From the NCBI GenBank assembly GCA_002346525.1, contig DDZY01000183.1:1-6222 (forward strand): a stretch of DNA of 6,222 bases, read 5' to 3'. The stretch is from Proteobacteria bacterium UBA2996 (GTDB taxonomy: Bacteria; Pseudomonadota; Gammaproteobacteria; Arenicellales; UBA868). The notes under the pieces are model-generated. The model did not search any database. It was not told where the DNA came from and was given only the letters and a program-made list of their open reading frames with translations. A program made the position numbers and the translations under genes. Below are positions 1-5,841 of this stretch, piece after piece. The stretch's first letter is position 1. Every line of letters begins with the position of its first letter.

Positions 1-275
1 TCGGCAAGTCCTTTTTCGTAATCTTCCCGGGTAGCCCAAACTGAAACACCATGGAAATCCAGTTCGCCATCGACTTTCGGTACGGTAAAAACGGTATAGT
101 GTGCGTCCATCAACGATAAGACACCGTCCGCATCTCCATTCCGCCAAGCTGTTTGGTCTGCTGTCAGTAACGCTCGAATGGCCTCGGTGTCTGCCGTCTC
201 CTGCCCAGAGGAGACATTTGGCATTATCAATGTTGCCATGCAAAACGCTAAGAGCGAACAATAACGGGCGATCAT
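1..275 (-). CDS. Secreted NTF2-like (SnoaL/DUF4440-type) protein, N-terminal part, cut by window edge
   Basis: Ninety-one codons are visible before the gene runs off the left edge. The ATG at 275 has AAGGAG at 283-288, seven bases upstream, which fixes the start. Residues 1 to about 24 form a signal peptide: a basic start (MIARY), a hydrophobic core and a small-residue cleavage region near VSSGQ. The mature part begins with ETADTEAIRALLTADQTAW, followed by RNGDADGVLSLMDAHY. This helix pair, with W and GDADG before the catalytic-pocket region, is typical of NTF2-like/SnoaL/DUF4440 proteins, usually about 130 to 170 residues long. A periplasmic location is likely. The family fold is a cone-shaped pocket with very varied functions, so no substrate can be named. 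A second secreted protein of the same broad fold lies at 3769-4242, but the two share little obvious sequence. Confident on fold, unsure of role. Confidence 0.75.
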   Translation of the reverse strand, partial: MIARYCSLLAFCMATLIMPNVSSGQETADTEAIRALLTADQTAWRNGDADGVLSLMDAHYTVFTVPKVDGELDFHGVSVWATREDYEKGLA

Positions 276-716
276 AGCAAAGCTCCTTGAATTGGGGATG
301 GAAGAGATCGCTACGGAATGAGACCCATAAGCAGATTGACTGCAGTATACAAAAAGCCCCCGTCACAACCAAGCATCGGTGGCTGGTGGTGCGCTCCCCG
401 AATTTGGTCCGAATCCGCTGGGAAAATCAAAACGAGGGGTCTCCAGCGGTGCACACACACCCAGCGCGCTAGATTATTGCATGCAAAGAAAGAACGTAAT
501 AAAGTTTGTTCATAACTACAGCGGGACGGATGAAAGAGGATGGGAGGCCGAAGTCAGCTCAGTTGAGCGTAAGCTGTGGGTTCTAAGGAGTAGCCTGGTA
601 ATCCGTAAACAGTGGAGGTAGCTCAGCTAGCCGATATGAACACACACGATGAGAATGCGGCGAAGGTGCCCGCACTGCCGGGGGGCAGGTCACTTTTCTC
701 CGGTCGAGATCATCCC
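276..716. other. Gene-free gap between mgtE and the left NTF2-like gene
   Basis: No open frame here resembles a protein on either strand. The gap holds the promoter and leader of the left-edge gene (275-372), a perfect 10-base palindrome TTGCATGCAA at 477-486, and a small hairpin CTGCC/GGCAG with a GGGG loop near 677-690, soon after the mgtE stop. The hairpin lacks a T-run, so it is not a convincing Rho-independent terminator. Nothing else was recognised. Confidence 0.5.
344..372 (-). promoter_or_regulatory. Sigma70-like promoter for the left-edge NTF2-like gene
   Basis: On the minus strand a TTGGTT -35 box (367-372) is followed after exactly 17 bases by a TATACT -10 box (344-349), a five-of-six match to the consensus. 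Transcription would start near 337, giving a leader of roughly 60 bases before the ATG at 275. It is the best promoter match I found in the window. It is a pattern match only. Confidence 0.5.
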
Positions 717-1895
717 TCAATGGGGCGCCACGATGAACTTTGCTGCAAGACCAAGCATAACCCCCATACTCACGACGTCGGTTCCTGTAGTGAGAAAAAT
801 ACTTGAGGCTGCAGCTGGATCGGCACCAAACTTTTTCAGCACAACTGGAACGAAGGCACCCATTAAACCGCTTACAACACAACTTACTGTCAAAGCCACG
901 AGTATGATAAGAGACAATGCGAATGCATGGGGGTTACTTTGCTGAACGGCAAGGAAGTACATCACCGCGGCACATATTACTCCGGTCACCAAGCCGTGAA
1001 TTAGGCCGAGCACCACTTCTTTTGAAAGTTGCTTGGCCATTTTAGGACCGATATCCCCGAGGGCCAACTCCCGAATTAGGACCGCAAGAGCCTGCGCCCC
1101 CGTATTGCCCGACTGTCCGGCCAGAATTGGAAGAAACAAAGCGAGCAGAACGATCTTATCTATTGTATCTTGGAATACTCCGACGACAGCTCCGGCGACA
1201 AATGCAGTGATGAGATTAACGAGAAGCCAGGGCCCCCGCATTTTGACACAACTAAGTATCGATGATTCGAGGCCTTCCTCGTTGGACACGCCCACCATCA
1301 AACCGCTTTGGGCCCGCAATTGCATAGCATGGGCATCATTCACATGATTGCCTCTCAATGTTCCCAATAATTTCCCTTCATCGTCAATCACTGGAAATTC
1401 AGGTATTTGTTTACCCGCTATGGAATTGAAGGTTGCGAAAATATCATCTGTTGCCTTCAGACAAATGGCATTTTTAAAACAGATATCTTTCATAAGAGCG
1501 CTTGGTTCATAATAAAAAACATCTTTAAAAACTAAAACTCCAGTCAATCTTTGATTGTCATCGACAACCATCCCGTAGGTAAAGAGGATCTCCTGGGGGA
1601 TTTTTTTTATTTCCTTGATCGCATCAGCAATCGTCTGGTTCTCATTCAAAACCAGGGCGGCAGGTTGCATCAATTCGCCGACTGTATTCTCCTGGTAATC
1701 CAAGCCCATTTTCCATTGAGAAGACAGTTCGCTGGGGCATTCTTCCATTAGCTTTGAAAGAATGGCCGGGTCGAATTTTCTCAGGAATCTCAAAACTTGG
1801 ATTTTCGGTATGGTAGCAAAAAAATCAACTAACTGATCTGTAGAAAAAACACTTAAATCTTTATATTTTTGATAATTATCTTTCGTAAGTTCCAT
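717..1895 (-). CDS. mgtE: MgtE-type magnesium transporter (SLC41-like channel)
   Basis: This 392-residue inner-membrane protein should pass Mg2+ into the cell down the membrane potential. Residues 1-70 are a short helical N domain. Residues about 72-190 form a CBS pair: the first starts at TVGELMQP and the second ends near LLGTLRGNHVNDA. About five membrane helices follow (roughly 223-241, 245-260, 295-316, 326-350, 366-388). Family hallmarks are RGPWLLVN at the first helix, GQSGNTGAQ and IRELALG at 260-280, and GADPAAASSIFLTTGTD at 357-373. By motif position, Asp373 matches the pore aspartate that binds Mg2+ in characterised MgtE. The start is bounded by an in-frame TAA at 1902-1904, and CAGGT at 1904-1908 is a modest ribosome site eight bases away. 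The protein is shorter than the usual 450 residues because the N domain is reduced. It stands alone, and I see no M-box riboswitch in its leader. Confidence 0.93.
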   Translation of the reverse strand: MELTKDNYQKYKDLSVFSTDQLVDFFATIPKIQVLRFLRKFDPAILSKLMEECPSELSSQWKMGLDYQENTVGELMQPAALVLNENQTIADAIKEIKKIPQEILFTYGMVVDDNQRLTGVLVFKDVFYYEPSALMKDICFKNAICLKATDDIFATFNSIAGKQIPEFPVIDDEGKLLGTLRGNHVNDAHAMQLRAQSGLMVGVSNEEGLESSILSCVKMRGPWLLVNLITAFVAGAVVGVFQDTIDKIVLLALFLPILAGQSGNTGAQALAVLIRELALGDIGPKMAKQLSKEVVLGLIHGLVTGVICAAVMYFLAVQQSNPHAFALSLIILVALTVSCVVSGLMGAFVPVVLKKFGADPAAASSIFLTTGTDVVSMGVMLGLAAKFIVAPH

Positions 1896-1936
1896 AATTA
1901 ATTACCTGCTATAGCGGCTGAATTCGGATTAACCAA

Positions 1937-1950
1937 ATGGCCCAGGCCAT
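1937..1950. repeat. Small inverted repeat in the mgtE leader
   Basis: ATGGCC and GGCCAT arms flank a two-base centre, 42 bases upstream of the mgtE start. It could be a small operator or a chance palindrome. No second copy was seen in the window. The surrounding leader (1896-2075) is AT-rich and I could not place a convincing -35/-10 pair in it. Confidence 0.25.
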
Positions 1951-2075
1951 ATAGGAGAATTTTAAATAACCCCTTTCCCAACAAATATCACCACACGCTT
2001 CAATAAGCTAAAATAATAACCAAGCCCAATTGTAGGAACAGATAAATTTCCTGATAGCCAAATCCAAGCTTGACT

Positions 2076-2343
2076 TTATCCAAGGAACCTGGCCATCTCG
2101 CCTGCCGCCGATCCACCGAGCAGGAGCGCGATGAGGCCGGCGAAGGCACATTTCTGGCGATGCAGCGCCCGGTCGTCGACTCTACGGGCTACCGGGAATA
2201 ACAGGAGGATCGGCTGTGTCATGCCGAGAACCTGTCTGGGCGGCCTGCAGCCAGTAGAGGCGTTGCCAGGTGACGTCCGTGAGGAAGTGGATGAAGTGCC
2301 ACACGCCGACGGAGGCGAACGCAGTTCGACGAACTGTGCGAGG
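2076..2343 (-). pseudogene. Probable C-terminal remnant of a LysE/RhtB-type exporter, frameshifted
   Basis: Two overlapping minus-strand frames each carry part of what looks like one membrane protein C-terminus. The first frame (from about 2340 to its TAG at 2182-2184) reads VGVWHFIHFLTDVTW. This resembles the conserved helix with H, D and W near the end of LysE-family amino-acid exporters. The second frame (ATG at 2222, TAA at 2076-2078, 48 codons) has an arginine-rich loop, ARRVDDRALHR, and then a final hydrophobic helix, AGLIALLLGGSAAG. That loop-plus-helix is the usual LysE ending. The frames differ by one base, so a single indel near 2190-2240 would join them. No N-terminal two-thirds of the gene is visible, because the PhyH gene ends at 2382. 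The family call rests on remembered pattern, not alignment. A chance pair of short frames is possible. Confidence 0.35.
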
Positions 2344-2381
2344 TCGAGTGTTCCACAGTATTACGATCGTTTTGACCTTTG

Positions 2382-3191
2382 CTACGATGCACTGGTGGGT
2401 GGTTCGATCAGCTCGAATCGGTAGTCCGGGGTTTTCTCGGCAATGGTCGACGATTTCCATGGCTCGACGTGCCGCAGATTTTCCGCGCCATAAACGGCTG
2501 CATAGGCGCGGCGGCTGCGATCGCTCGGATTGGGATAGCTTCGGTGCGCCAGTCCGCTGTTAAAGAAGATGGCGTCGCCGGGCTCAAGCTCGATGGGGAT
2601 CTGGTTAGCGATGTCTACATCGTGGTCATGGAGAATATGTCCCTGGATCGGATGGTCATGGTGAGGCAAGTCTATCGTGTGGCTTGCAGGAATGACATGA
2701 AGGCAGCCGTTCTCGACGGTCGCAGAATCTATGGCGAGCCAGAAGTTCATGGCGTTCGGTTCGAGCTTGGGCCAAAAAGCCGTATCCTGGTGCAATGCGG
2801 CTTCGATGCCATGGTGAGCCGGCTTCATGAACATGCTATCGCTCAACATCTGGACCCCGGCTTGGTAAAGCGATGAAATCACGTCGTAGATCGCCGCGTG
2901 GCCGCCGATCGCCTTGAAATAGGGGTGGTGATGGTACATGTTCGACATCAGCCGAATACGATCGCGTCGGGGTAGTTCCGTGCGGTCTTTCATCTCCGGT
3001 TCCCAGAACGTGTAGAAGTGATCGGGTAACCAGCCTTCGTACGCCGTCACTGGTTTGAGTTCACCGTCGAGCAGTCGATCGATCATCAGATCAAGGTCGA
3101 GTAGATCGCTTCCCGAGATCAGTCGGCGAATGATCAGATAGCCTTCTTCTTGGAAATGTTTTCGTCGTTGAGAATCAATTGCCGTAGGCAA
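2382..3191 (-). CDS. Phytanoyl-CoA dioxygenase (PhyH) family Fe(II)/2-oxoglutarate oxygenase
   Basis: This 269-residue cytoplasmic enzyme should couple oxidative decarboxylation of 2-oxoglutarate to hydroxylation of an organic substrate. The N-terminus (HFQEEGYLIIRRLIS, residues 12-26) is the standard PhyH opening. The metal site is His134 and Asp136 in ALHQDTAFWP plus distal His216 in FNSGLAHRSYPNPSDRSRR. Arg227 lies eleven residues after that His, where the family binds the 2-oxoglutarate carboxylate. All ligands are present, so the enzyme looks active. Length is normal for bacterial members. The start is TTG: an in-frame TGA lies at 3213-3215, no ATG or GTG precedes the conserved N-terminus, and GGAGG sits four bases upstream. 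A His-rich loop (seven His in residues 171-190) is unusual. The substrate cannot be predicted. The gene has no partner in an operon here. Confidence 0.92.
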   Translation of the reverse strand: MPTAIDSQRRKHFQEEGYLIIRRLISGSDLLDLDLMIDRLLDGELKPVTAYEGWLPDHFYTFWEPEMKDRTELPRRDRIRLMSNMYHHHPYFKAIGGHAAIYDVISSLYQAGVQMLSDSMFMKPAHHGIEAALHQDTAFWPKLEPNAMNFWLAIDSATVENGCLHVIPASHTIDLPHHDHPIQGHILHDHDVDIANQIPIELEPGDAIFFNSGLAHRSYPNPSDRSRRAYAAVYGAENLRHVEPWKSSTIAEKTPDYRFELIEPPTSAS

Positions 3192-3768
3192 GGTTCCTCC
3201 GTCAGTTTGCCGTCAGGAAGGAGTGAAAGGCCAAAAGATGAAGACCCCGGAGTTAGACTACCCTTGGATTCCGGGTAGGAGCTGTATTTCGGGTGGAGTA
3301 GGTAGTAGGAATGCGGGATAGGTGGCCGGGCTAACGGGCTAAATTGAATCAGAGTATTAATGCACGATTTTGTGCCAGCCACCTGATTTAACCCCTCGTT
3401 GTCGCGGATCGCGAAGCCATTGACCTGGTCTCCGACTTTGCCCTGATCCGTTGCCGGGTCTTTAGGGCAGCGCACCCGAAAAGCCGCCTTCCTGCGGTGG
3501 CCTGGACCCTGCCTTCAGCCCAAGGCCGGAACGACGCCGAGTGCCGCGTTCAAGAAGGGGCTCGCCACAAAGCCGAAGAAGAAGGAGCCGGAGATCAAGA
3601 AAGCAACCTAAACACGCATATCAACCGGGGACGAGTATCAGGCGATTACTATTACTGTAGATACATAGGATCTGCAGGCCACACAATTCCTGAAATTCAA
3701 TCCCCCCAGAAACACCGGCGACAACATTTCATAGTTAACGTTCAGAGGTTTTCTTTCGGTAGCTATGC
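3192..3768. other. Gene-free gap upstream of the PhyH gene
   Basis: Several open frames cross this 577-base stretch, but none has a recognisable domain, good ribosome site or convincing composition. On the plus strand, 3260-3345 is G-rich with many short GG/GGG runs and contains the tandem octamer CGGGCTAA twice at about 3332-3347. A lysine-rich plus frame (KKGLATKPKKKEPEIKKAT) ends with TAA at about 3609. It could be the tail of a lost gene or chance. The PhyH promoter must lie in the right-to-left reading of this gap, but I cannot place it. No terminator was seen after the NTF2-like gene. Confidence 0.4.
3196..3200 (-). promoter_or_regulatory. Strong ribosome site that supports the TTG start of the PhyH gene
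   Basis: GGAGG on the minus strand ends four bases before the TTG at 3189-3191. Spacing is a little short, but the core is a perfect anti-SD match. With no ATG or GTG before the conserved residues, it decides the start codon. Confidence 0.7.
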
Positions 3769-4242
3769 CTAATCGAATACTACGCCGGCACCCCCGTATA
3801 ACGGGCTGTAGTGACTACCGACTTGAACCCATTTCCCATCGACCTTCACAGAAACTTCTGAGGCTCTGGTACGATAATTTTTGACTAACACCGTGCTGCG
3901 ATCCGCATTGAGAATATTACCCAACAGGTAATAAGCCGCATAGGCGACGTCTTGATTTTCGCCAACAATTCTGACATTAATGTGGTACGGCTTGAAGTCC
4001 AGGACATTGGGAGCACTTGTGATCATCGCCCGGAATTCCTCAGGCGAGAGAAATTCCCACAAACCACCCTGCGATGTGGCTACCCATTGTCCTTCTGGAT
4101 GGCTCTCGCCGACGTTGGGTTTCTTGAGCGCAATGTCTCTCCATGTCTGCTCGATAGCCGCCACAATGTTTTCCCGGTCACCCGCCGAAGAATCGAAAGC
4201 CAACAACAGCACGATTGATGCACAAAACGACATTAACCTCAT
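3769..4242 (-). CDS. Small secreted NTF2-like (SnoaL/DUF4440-type) protein
   Basis: This complete 157-residue protein has an N-terminal signal peptide (MRLMSFCASIVLLLAF core, likely cut after DSSA near residue 20), so it is probably periplasmic. The mature part starts with ENIVAAIEQTWRDIA, the first helix of an NTF2-like cone. It then has an EGQWVATSQGG turn, FLSPEEFRAMI, and three long beta strands: YHINVRIVGENQDVAYAAYY, STVLVKNYRTRASEVSVK, and the terminal KWVQVGSHYSPL. The last strand, with W and H-x-S, is the usual ending of DUF4440/SnoaL-like proteins. GAGGAG at 4249-4254 lies six bases before the ATG and fixes the start. Family members range from isomerases and hydrolases to pure ligand-binding proteins, so no reaction is claimed. 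The gene stands alone, 577 bases from the PhyH gene, with a palindrome at 4327-4341 upstream. Confidence 0.8.
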   Translation of the reverse strand: MRLMSFCASIVLLLAFDSSAGDRENIVAAIEQTWRDIALKKPNVGESHPEGQWVATSQGGLWEFLSPEEFRAMITSAPNVLDFKPYHINVRIVGENQDVAYAAYYLLGNILNADRSTVLVKNYRTRASEVSVKVDGKWVQVGSHYSPLYGGAGVVFD

Positions 4243-4326
4243 GACGATCTCCTCTTGTTTCGAGTCATAAACATCACTGAACTGATGCTTCTGCTTTCAG
4301 CCTTAGAGCTGGATCCATATTCATCC

Positions 4327-4341
4327 GAGTTATCATAACTC
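4327..4341. promoter_or_regulatory. Perfect 7-1-7 palindrome, operator-like, upstream of the NTF2-like gene
   Basis: GAGTTAT and ATAACTC arms flank a single central base, 84 bases upstream of the ATG at 4242. On the minus strand the centre contains TATGAT (4332-4337), a good -10 hexamer, and TTGAAG lies at 4358-4363. However, the spacing is 20 bases, too long for an ideal promoter. An operator over the -10 box is plausible. The identity of any regulator is unknown. Confidence 0.4.
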
Positions 4342-4738
4342 TAATAACTTACGCAAACTTCAACTGGTTAATTGGAAATTCTCTCCATTTACCCCATCGC
4401 GTCAATTGCAATCACCCGCTGGAAGGAATCCTCGGCCTGTGCGGCATGGATATCTAACAGAAAATCGCTCCTGTTTGGGCGCGTCTAAATGTAGTTTAAA
4501 AACATTCTTGCTCACAGCCGCTCTGACGTGGTCCGGAGTAGGCCTTTGTCTACGATGCCTATGATCCAAGCTGCGTAATTATTACATCGGCGTTGCTCGA
4601 TCAATTTGCGGATAGCAGAGCCAGTCATGGTGGGGGTTAATCGCTCGTCCCCCAGTCGTAACCCGGACGAAATCACCGAACTGCTGCGACCCGCACGGGA
4701 CGTGGTGTAATAGGCTCTGGGGAATTTCCCACACGATA

Positions 4739-4765
4739 CGTAGCGTCTATGGATAGAGCGCTACG
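4739..4765. repeat. Long imperfect dyad upstream of the membrane/coiled-coil operon
   Basis: The left arm is CGTAGCG followed by TCTAT. After a GG centre, the right arm is ATAGA, one unpaired G, then CGCTACG. Twelve base pairs match with a single bulge, making this the strongest inverted repeat in the window. No T-run follows, so it is not a standard terminator. It overlaps a perfect 10-base palindrome (CTACGCGTAG, 4761-4770), so two alternative folds or two binding sites are possible. It lies about 140 bases before the start of the first gene of the pair. Confidence 0.6.
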
Positions 4766-4842
4766 CGTAGGCAACAGCCAAGCCGCAGGGACCCGCGCAA
4801 GGGGGTGCTGACCGATCAAGAAACACCCAAAGATCGTCTTGC

Positions 4843-4871
4843 TTGACTTGCGAAAGATGACCCAATAGTGT
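4843..4871 (+). promoter_or_regulatory. Possible sigma70-type promoter for the membrane/coiled-coil operon
   Basis: TTGACT (4843-4848, five of six) is followed after 17 bases by TAGTGT (4866-4871). The latter keeps the key first two bases and the last T of a -10 box. Transcription would begin near 4878, directly at the upstream TTG start candidate and 27 bases before the ATG at 4906. The -10 match is only moderate. Confidence 0.35.
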
Positions 4872-4878
4872 TTACGGG

Positions 4879-5454
4879 TTGAGTTGCAACTGCTGTTGTC
4901 GTGGGATGATCTGGATTTTCGTTTTCGTCTATGTCTGTCTGGTGGTGGTGGTGATCCAATTGGTCATTACCTACCAGAAGCGGGGTAACAACCTGCGCAT
5001 GAAGCAGGAACCGATCCGTCGGCGCATCCGTCTGCACAAGGACAGCATGGGCGAGACTATCGACAAGCTGCACAACGCGGTTGCAGGCCGTCTCGAAGAG
5101 TTGGACGGAGAAGCCAAGGTGTACCAGAGCCGAATTTGCATCTACGGCAAGTTGCTCGACAGGTGGCGGCAGACGGTACCCGAGGAGGAGGAGCTGATGC
5201 ACGCAGAGGAGCTAGCCGCCGATCAGGACGCGGAGATGGAAGTACAGCCCGCCTCCAAGGTCGCGCTGGGCGACAGGCGCAACCTGCGCGACATGCGCAA
5301 TCTAATCGAAAGACTGGCCGGCAATCAGCAGGAGCTGGAGTGGCTCAGCGAAAGGGTCGACCGGGACACCAATTTCGTGAGCGAAACTCTGAGCCGGATC
5401 GAGGGCCGCGTGGGGCGTCCCGGCCAGGGGAATAACTCTCAGCAGGGTGACTGA
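4879..5454 (+). CDS. Uncharacterised membrane-anchored coiled-coil protein, first gene of a pair
   Basis: I do not recognise a named family. From the TTG at 4879 the product is 191 residues. From the ATG at 4906 it is 182, which I think slightly more likely. Neither start has a clear ribosome site, and an in-frame TGA at 4858-4860 limits further extension. A single hydrophobic helix, IWIFVFVYVCLVVVVIQLVI, spans residues 11-30 (TTG numbering). It is followed at once by basic residues (QKR, RMK, RRRIRLHK), which predicts an N-outside, C-inside anchor. The rest is charged and helical, with probable coiled-coil segments at about 55-115 and 133-178, broken by a stretch around VQPAS. The C-terminus is a polar tail (GQGNNSQQGD). 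The stop lies eight bases before the next gene, which has the same design, so the two are very likely co-translated and may assemble together. Confidence 0.7.
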   Translation: MSCNCCCRGMIWIFVFVYVCLVVVVIQLVITYQKRGNNLRMKQEPIRRRIRLHKDSMGETIDKLHNAVAGRLEELDGEAKVYQSRICIYGKLLDRWRQTVPEEEELMHAEELAADQDAEMEVQPASKVALGDRRNLRDMRNLIERLAGNQQELEWLSERVDRDTNFVSETLSRIEGRVGRPGQGNNSQQGD

Positions 5455-5462
5455 GGCGAACC

Positions 5463-5834
5463 ATGCCCCTGCACGTCCTTATCGGCATTGGCGCCATCAT
5501 GATCATCGCCTGTCTGGTTGTCCGGGACCGGACCGAGTACCGGATCGAGAAGCTCAAGAGGGAGTTGCGGGCCCTGCTCATGGACGAGAAGCAGCAAGCG
5601 GACATTCGCAAGGACATCGAGCAGAACGTGGCGCAGGCCTTCGAGGCGCTGCTGCGCGCCGATCGCCGCAACAACTCTATGCGCAGGGGATGTGATGTCG
5701 CCGCGGAACTGCTGGACCAGCTCGAAGAGTTCGAGGAAGAGGGGGCCCCGGTGCGCCGCAGCGACTTCGACGAACTGAGTCTGGAAGAGAACGTCGAGAA
5801 CAAAGGCGACCAGACGGAAGTGTCCGAAGTCTGA
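5463..5834 (+). CDS. Uncharacterised membrane-anchored coiled-coil protein, second gene of a pair
   Basis: This 123-residue protein has one N-terminal membrane helix (residues 3-20, LHVLIGIGAIMIIACLVV) followed by RDRTEYRIEKLKRE, so the chain should lie inside the cell. Residues about 23-95 are a long, highly charged amphipathic helix with heptad-like spacing of L, I and A. The C-terminal 30 residues are strongly acidic (FEEEGAP, DELSLEENVEN). GAGG at 5453-5456 overlaps the stop of the upstream gene and is six bases from the ATG, so translation is probably coupled. The design recalls small envelope-stress helpers such as PspB, but it is longer and I see no real sequence match, so I make no family call. 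It ends seven bases from the stop of the convergent dehydrogenase gene. A structural or scaffolding role with the neighbour at 4879-5454 is an inference. Confidence 0.75.
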   Translation: MPLHVLIGIGAIMIIACLVVRDRTEYRIEKLKRELRALLMDEKQQADIRKDIEQNVAQAFEALLRADRRNNSMRRGCDVAAELLDQLEEFEEEGAPVRRSDFDELSLEENVENKGDQTEVSEV

Positions 5835-5841
5835 GCCGGCT

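Larger units (their letters stand above)
4243..4878. other. Divergent intergenic region between the NTF2-like gene and the membrane/coiled-coil pair
   Basis: This 636-base stretch carries no complete gene that I recognise. It holds the 4327-4341 palindrome on the left side. Its right half is unusually rich in dyads: TGGGGG/CCCCCA (4631-4636 with 4649-4654), GGGAA/TTCCC (4720-4730), the large dyad at 4739-4765 and CTACGCGTAG (4761-4770). A possible promoter follows at 4843-4871. On the minus strand, 4389-4484 is a 31-codon open stretch between two stops, ending in FQRVIAIDAMG. It reads like the tail of a protein but has no start, so it may be a gene remnant. On the plus strand a 27-codon frame starts at the ATG at 4627 and ends in TAA. 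It has no clear ribosome site and I do not call it. Confidence 0.45.

Noticed and set aside
350..362. GGGGGCTTTTTG on the minus strand resembles the tail of a Rho-independent terminator
   Set aside because: There is no matching upstream stem arm, and the stretch lies between the -35 and -10 boxes of a good promoter.
612..634. GGAGGTAGCTCAGCTAG resembles the 5' end of a tRNA
   Set aside because: No D-loop completion, anticodon arm, T-arm or matching acceptor strand follows within tRNA length, so it is a chance match or too decayed to call.
1896..2075. Possible M-box (Mg2+) riboswitch in the mgtE leader
   Set aside because: The leader is AT-rich with only a small 6-bp dyad, and I could not see the multi-helix core or a terminator expected of an M-box.
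3134..3475. 113-codon minus-strand frame overlapping the PhyH start
   Set aside because: It overlaps the conserved PhyH N-terminus in another frame, is low in hydrophobic structure and has no recognisable motif.
3497..3772. 91-codon plus-strand frame starting at GTG
   Set aside because: There is no ribosome site or recognisable domain, its composition is odd, and it runs into the 3' end of the NTF2-like gene.
4816..5202. Minus-strand 128-codon frame opposite the first coiled-coil gene
   Set aside because: It is antisense to a frame with a clear membrane helix and an operon partner. Its composition mirrors that gene and it shows no domain.
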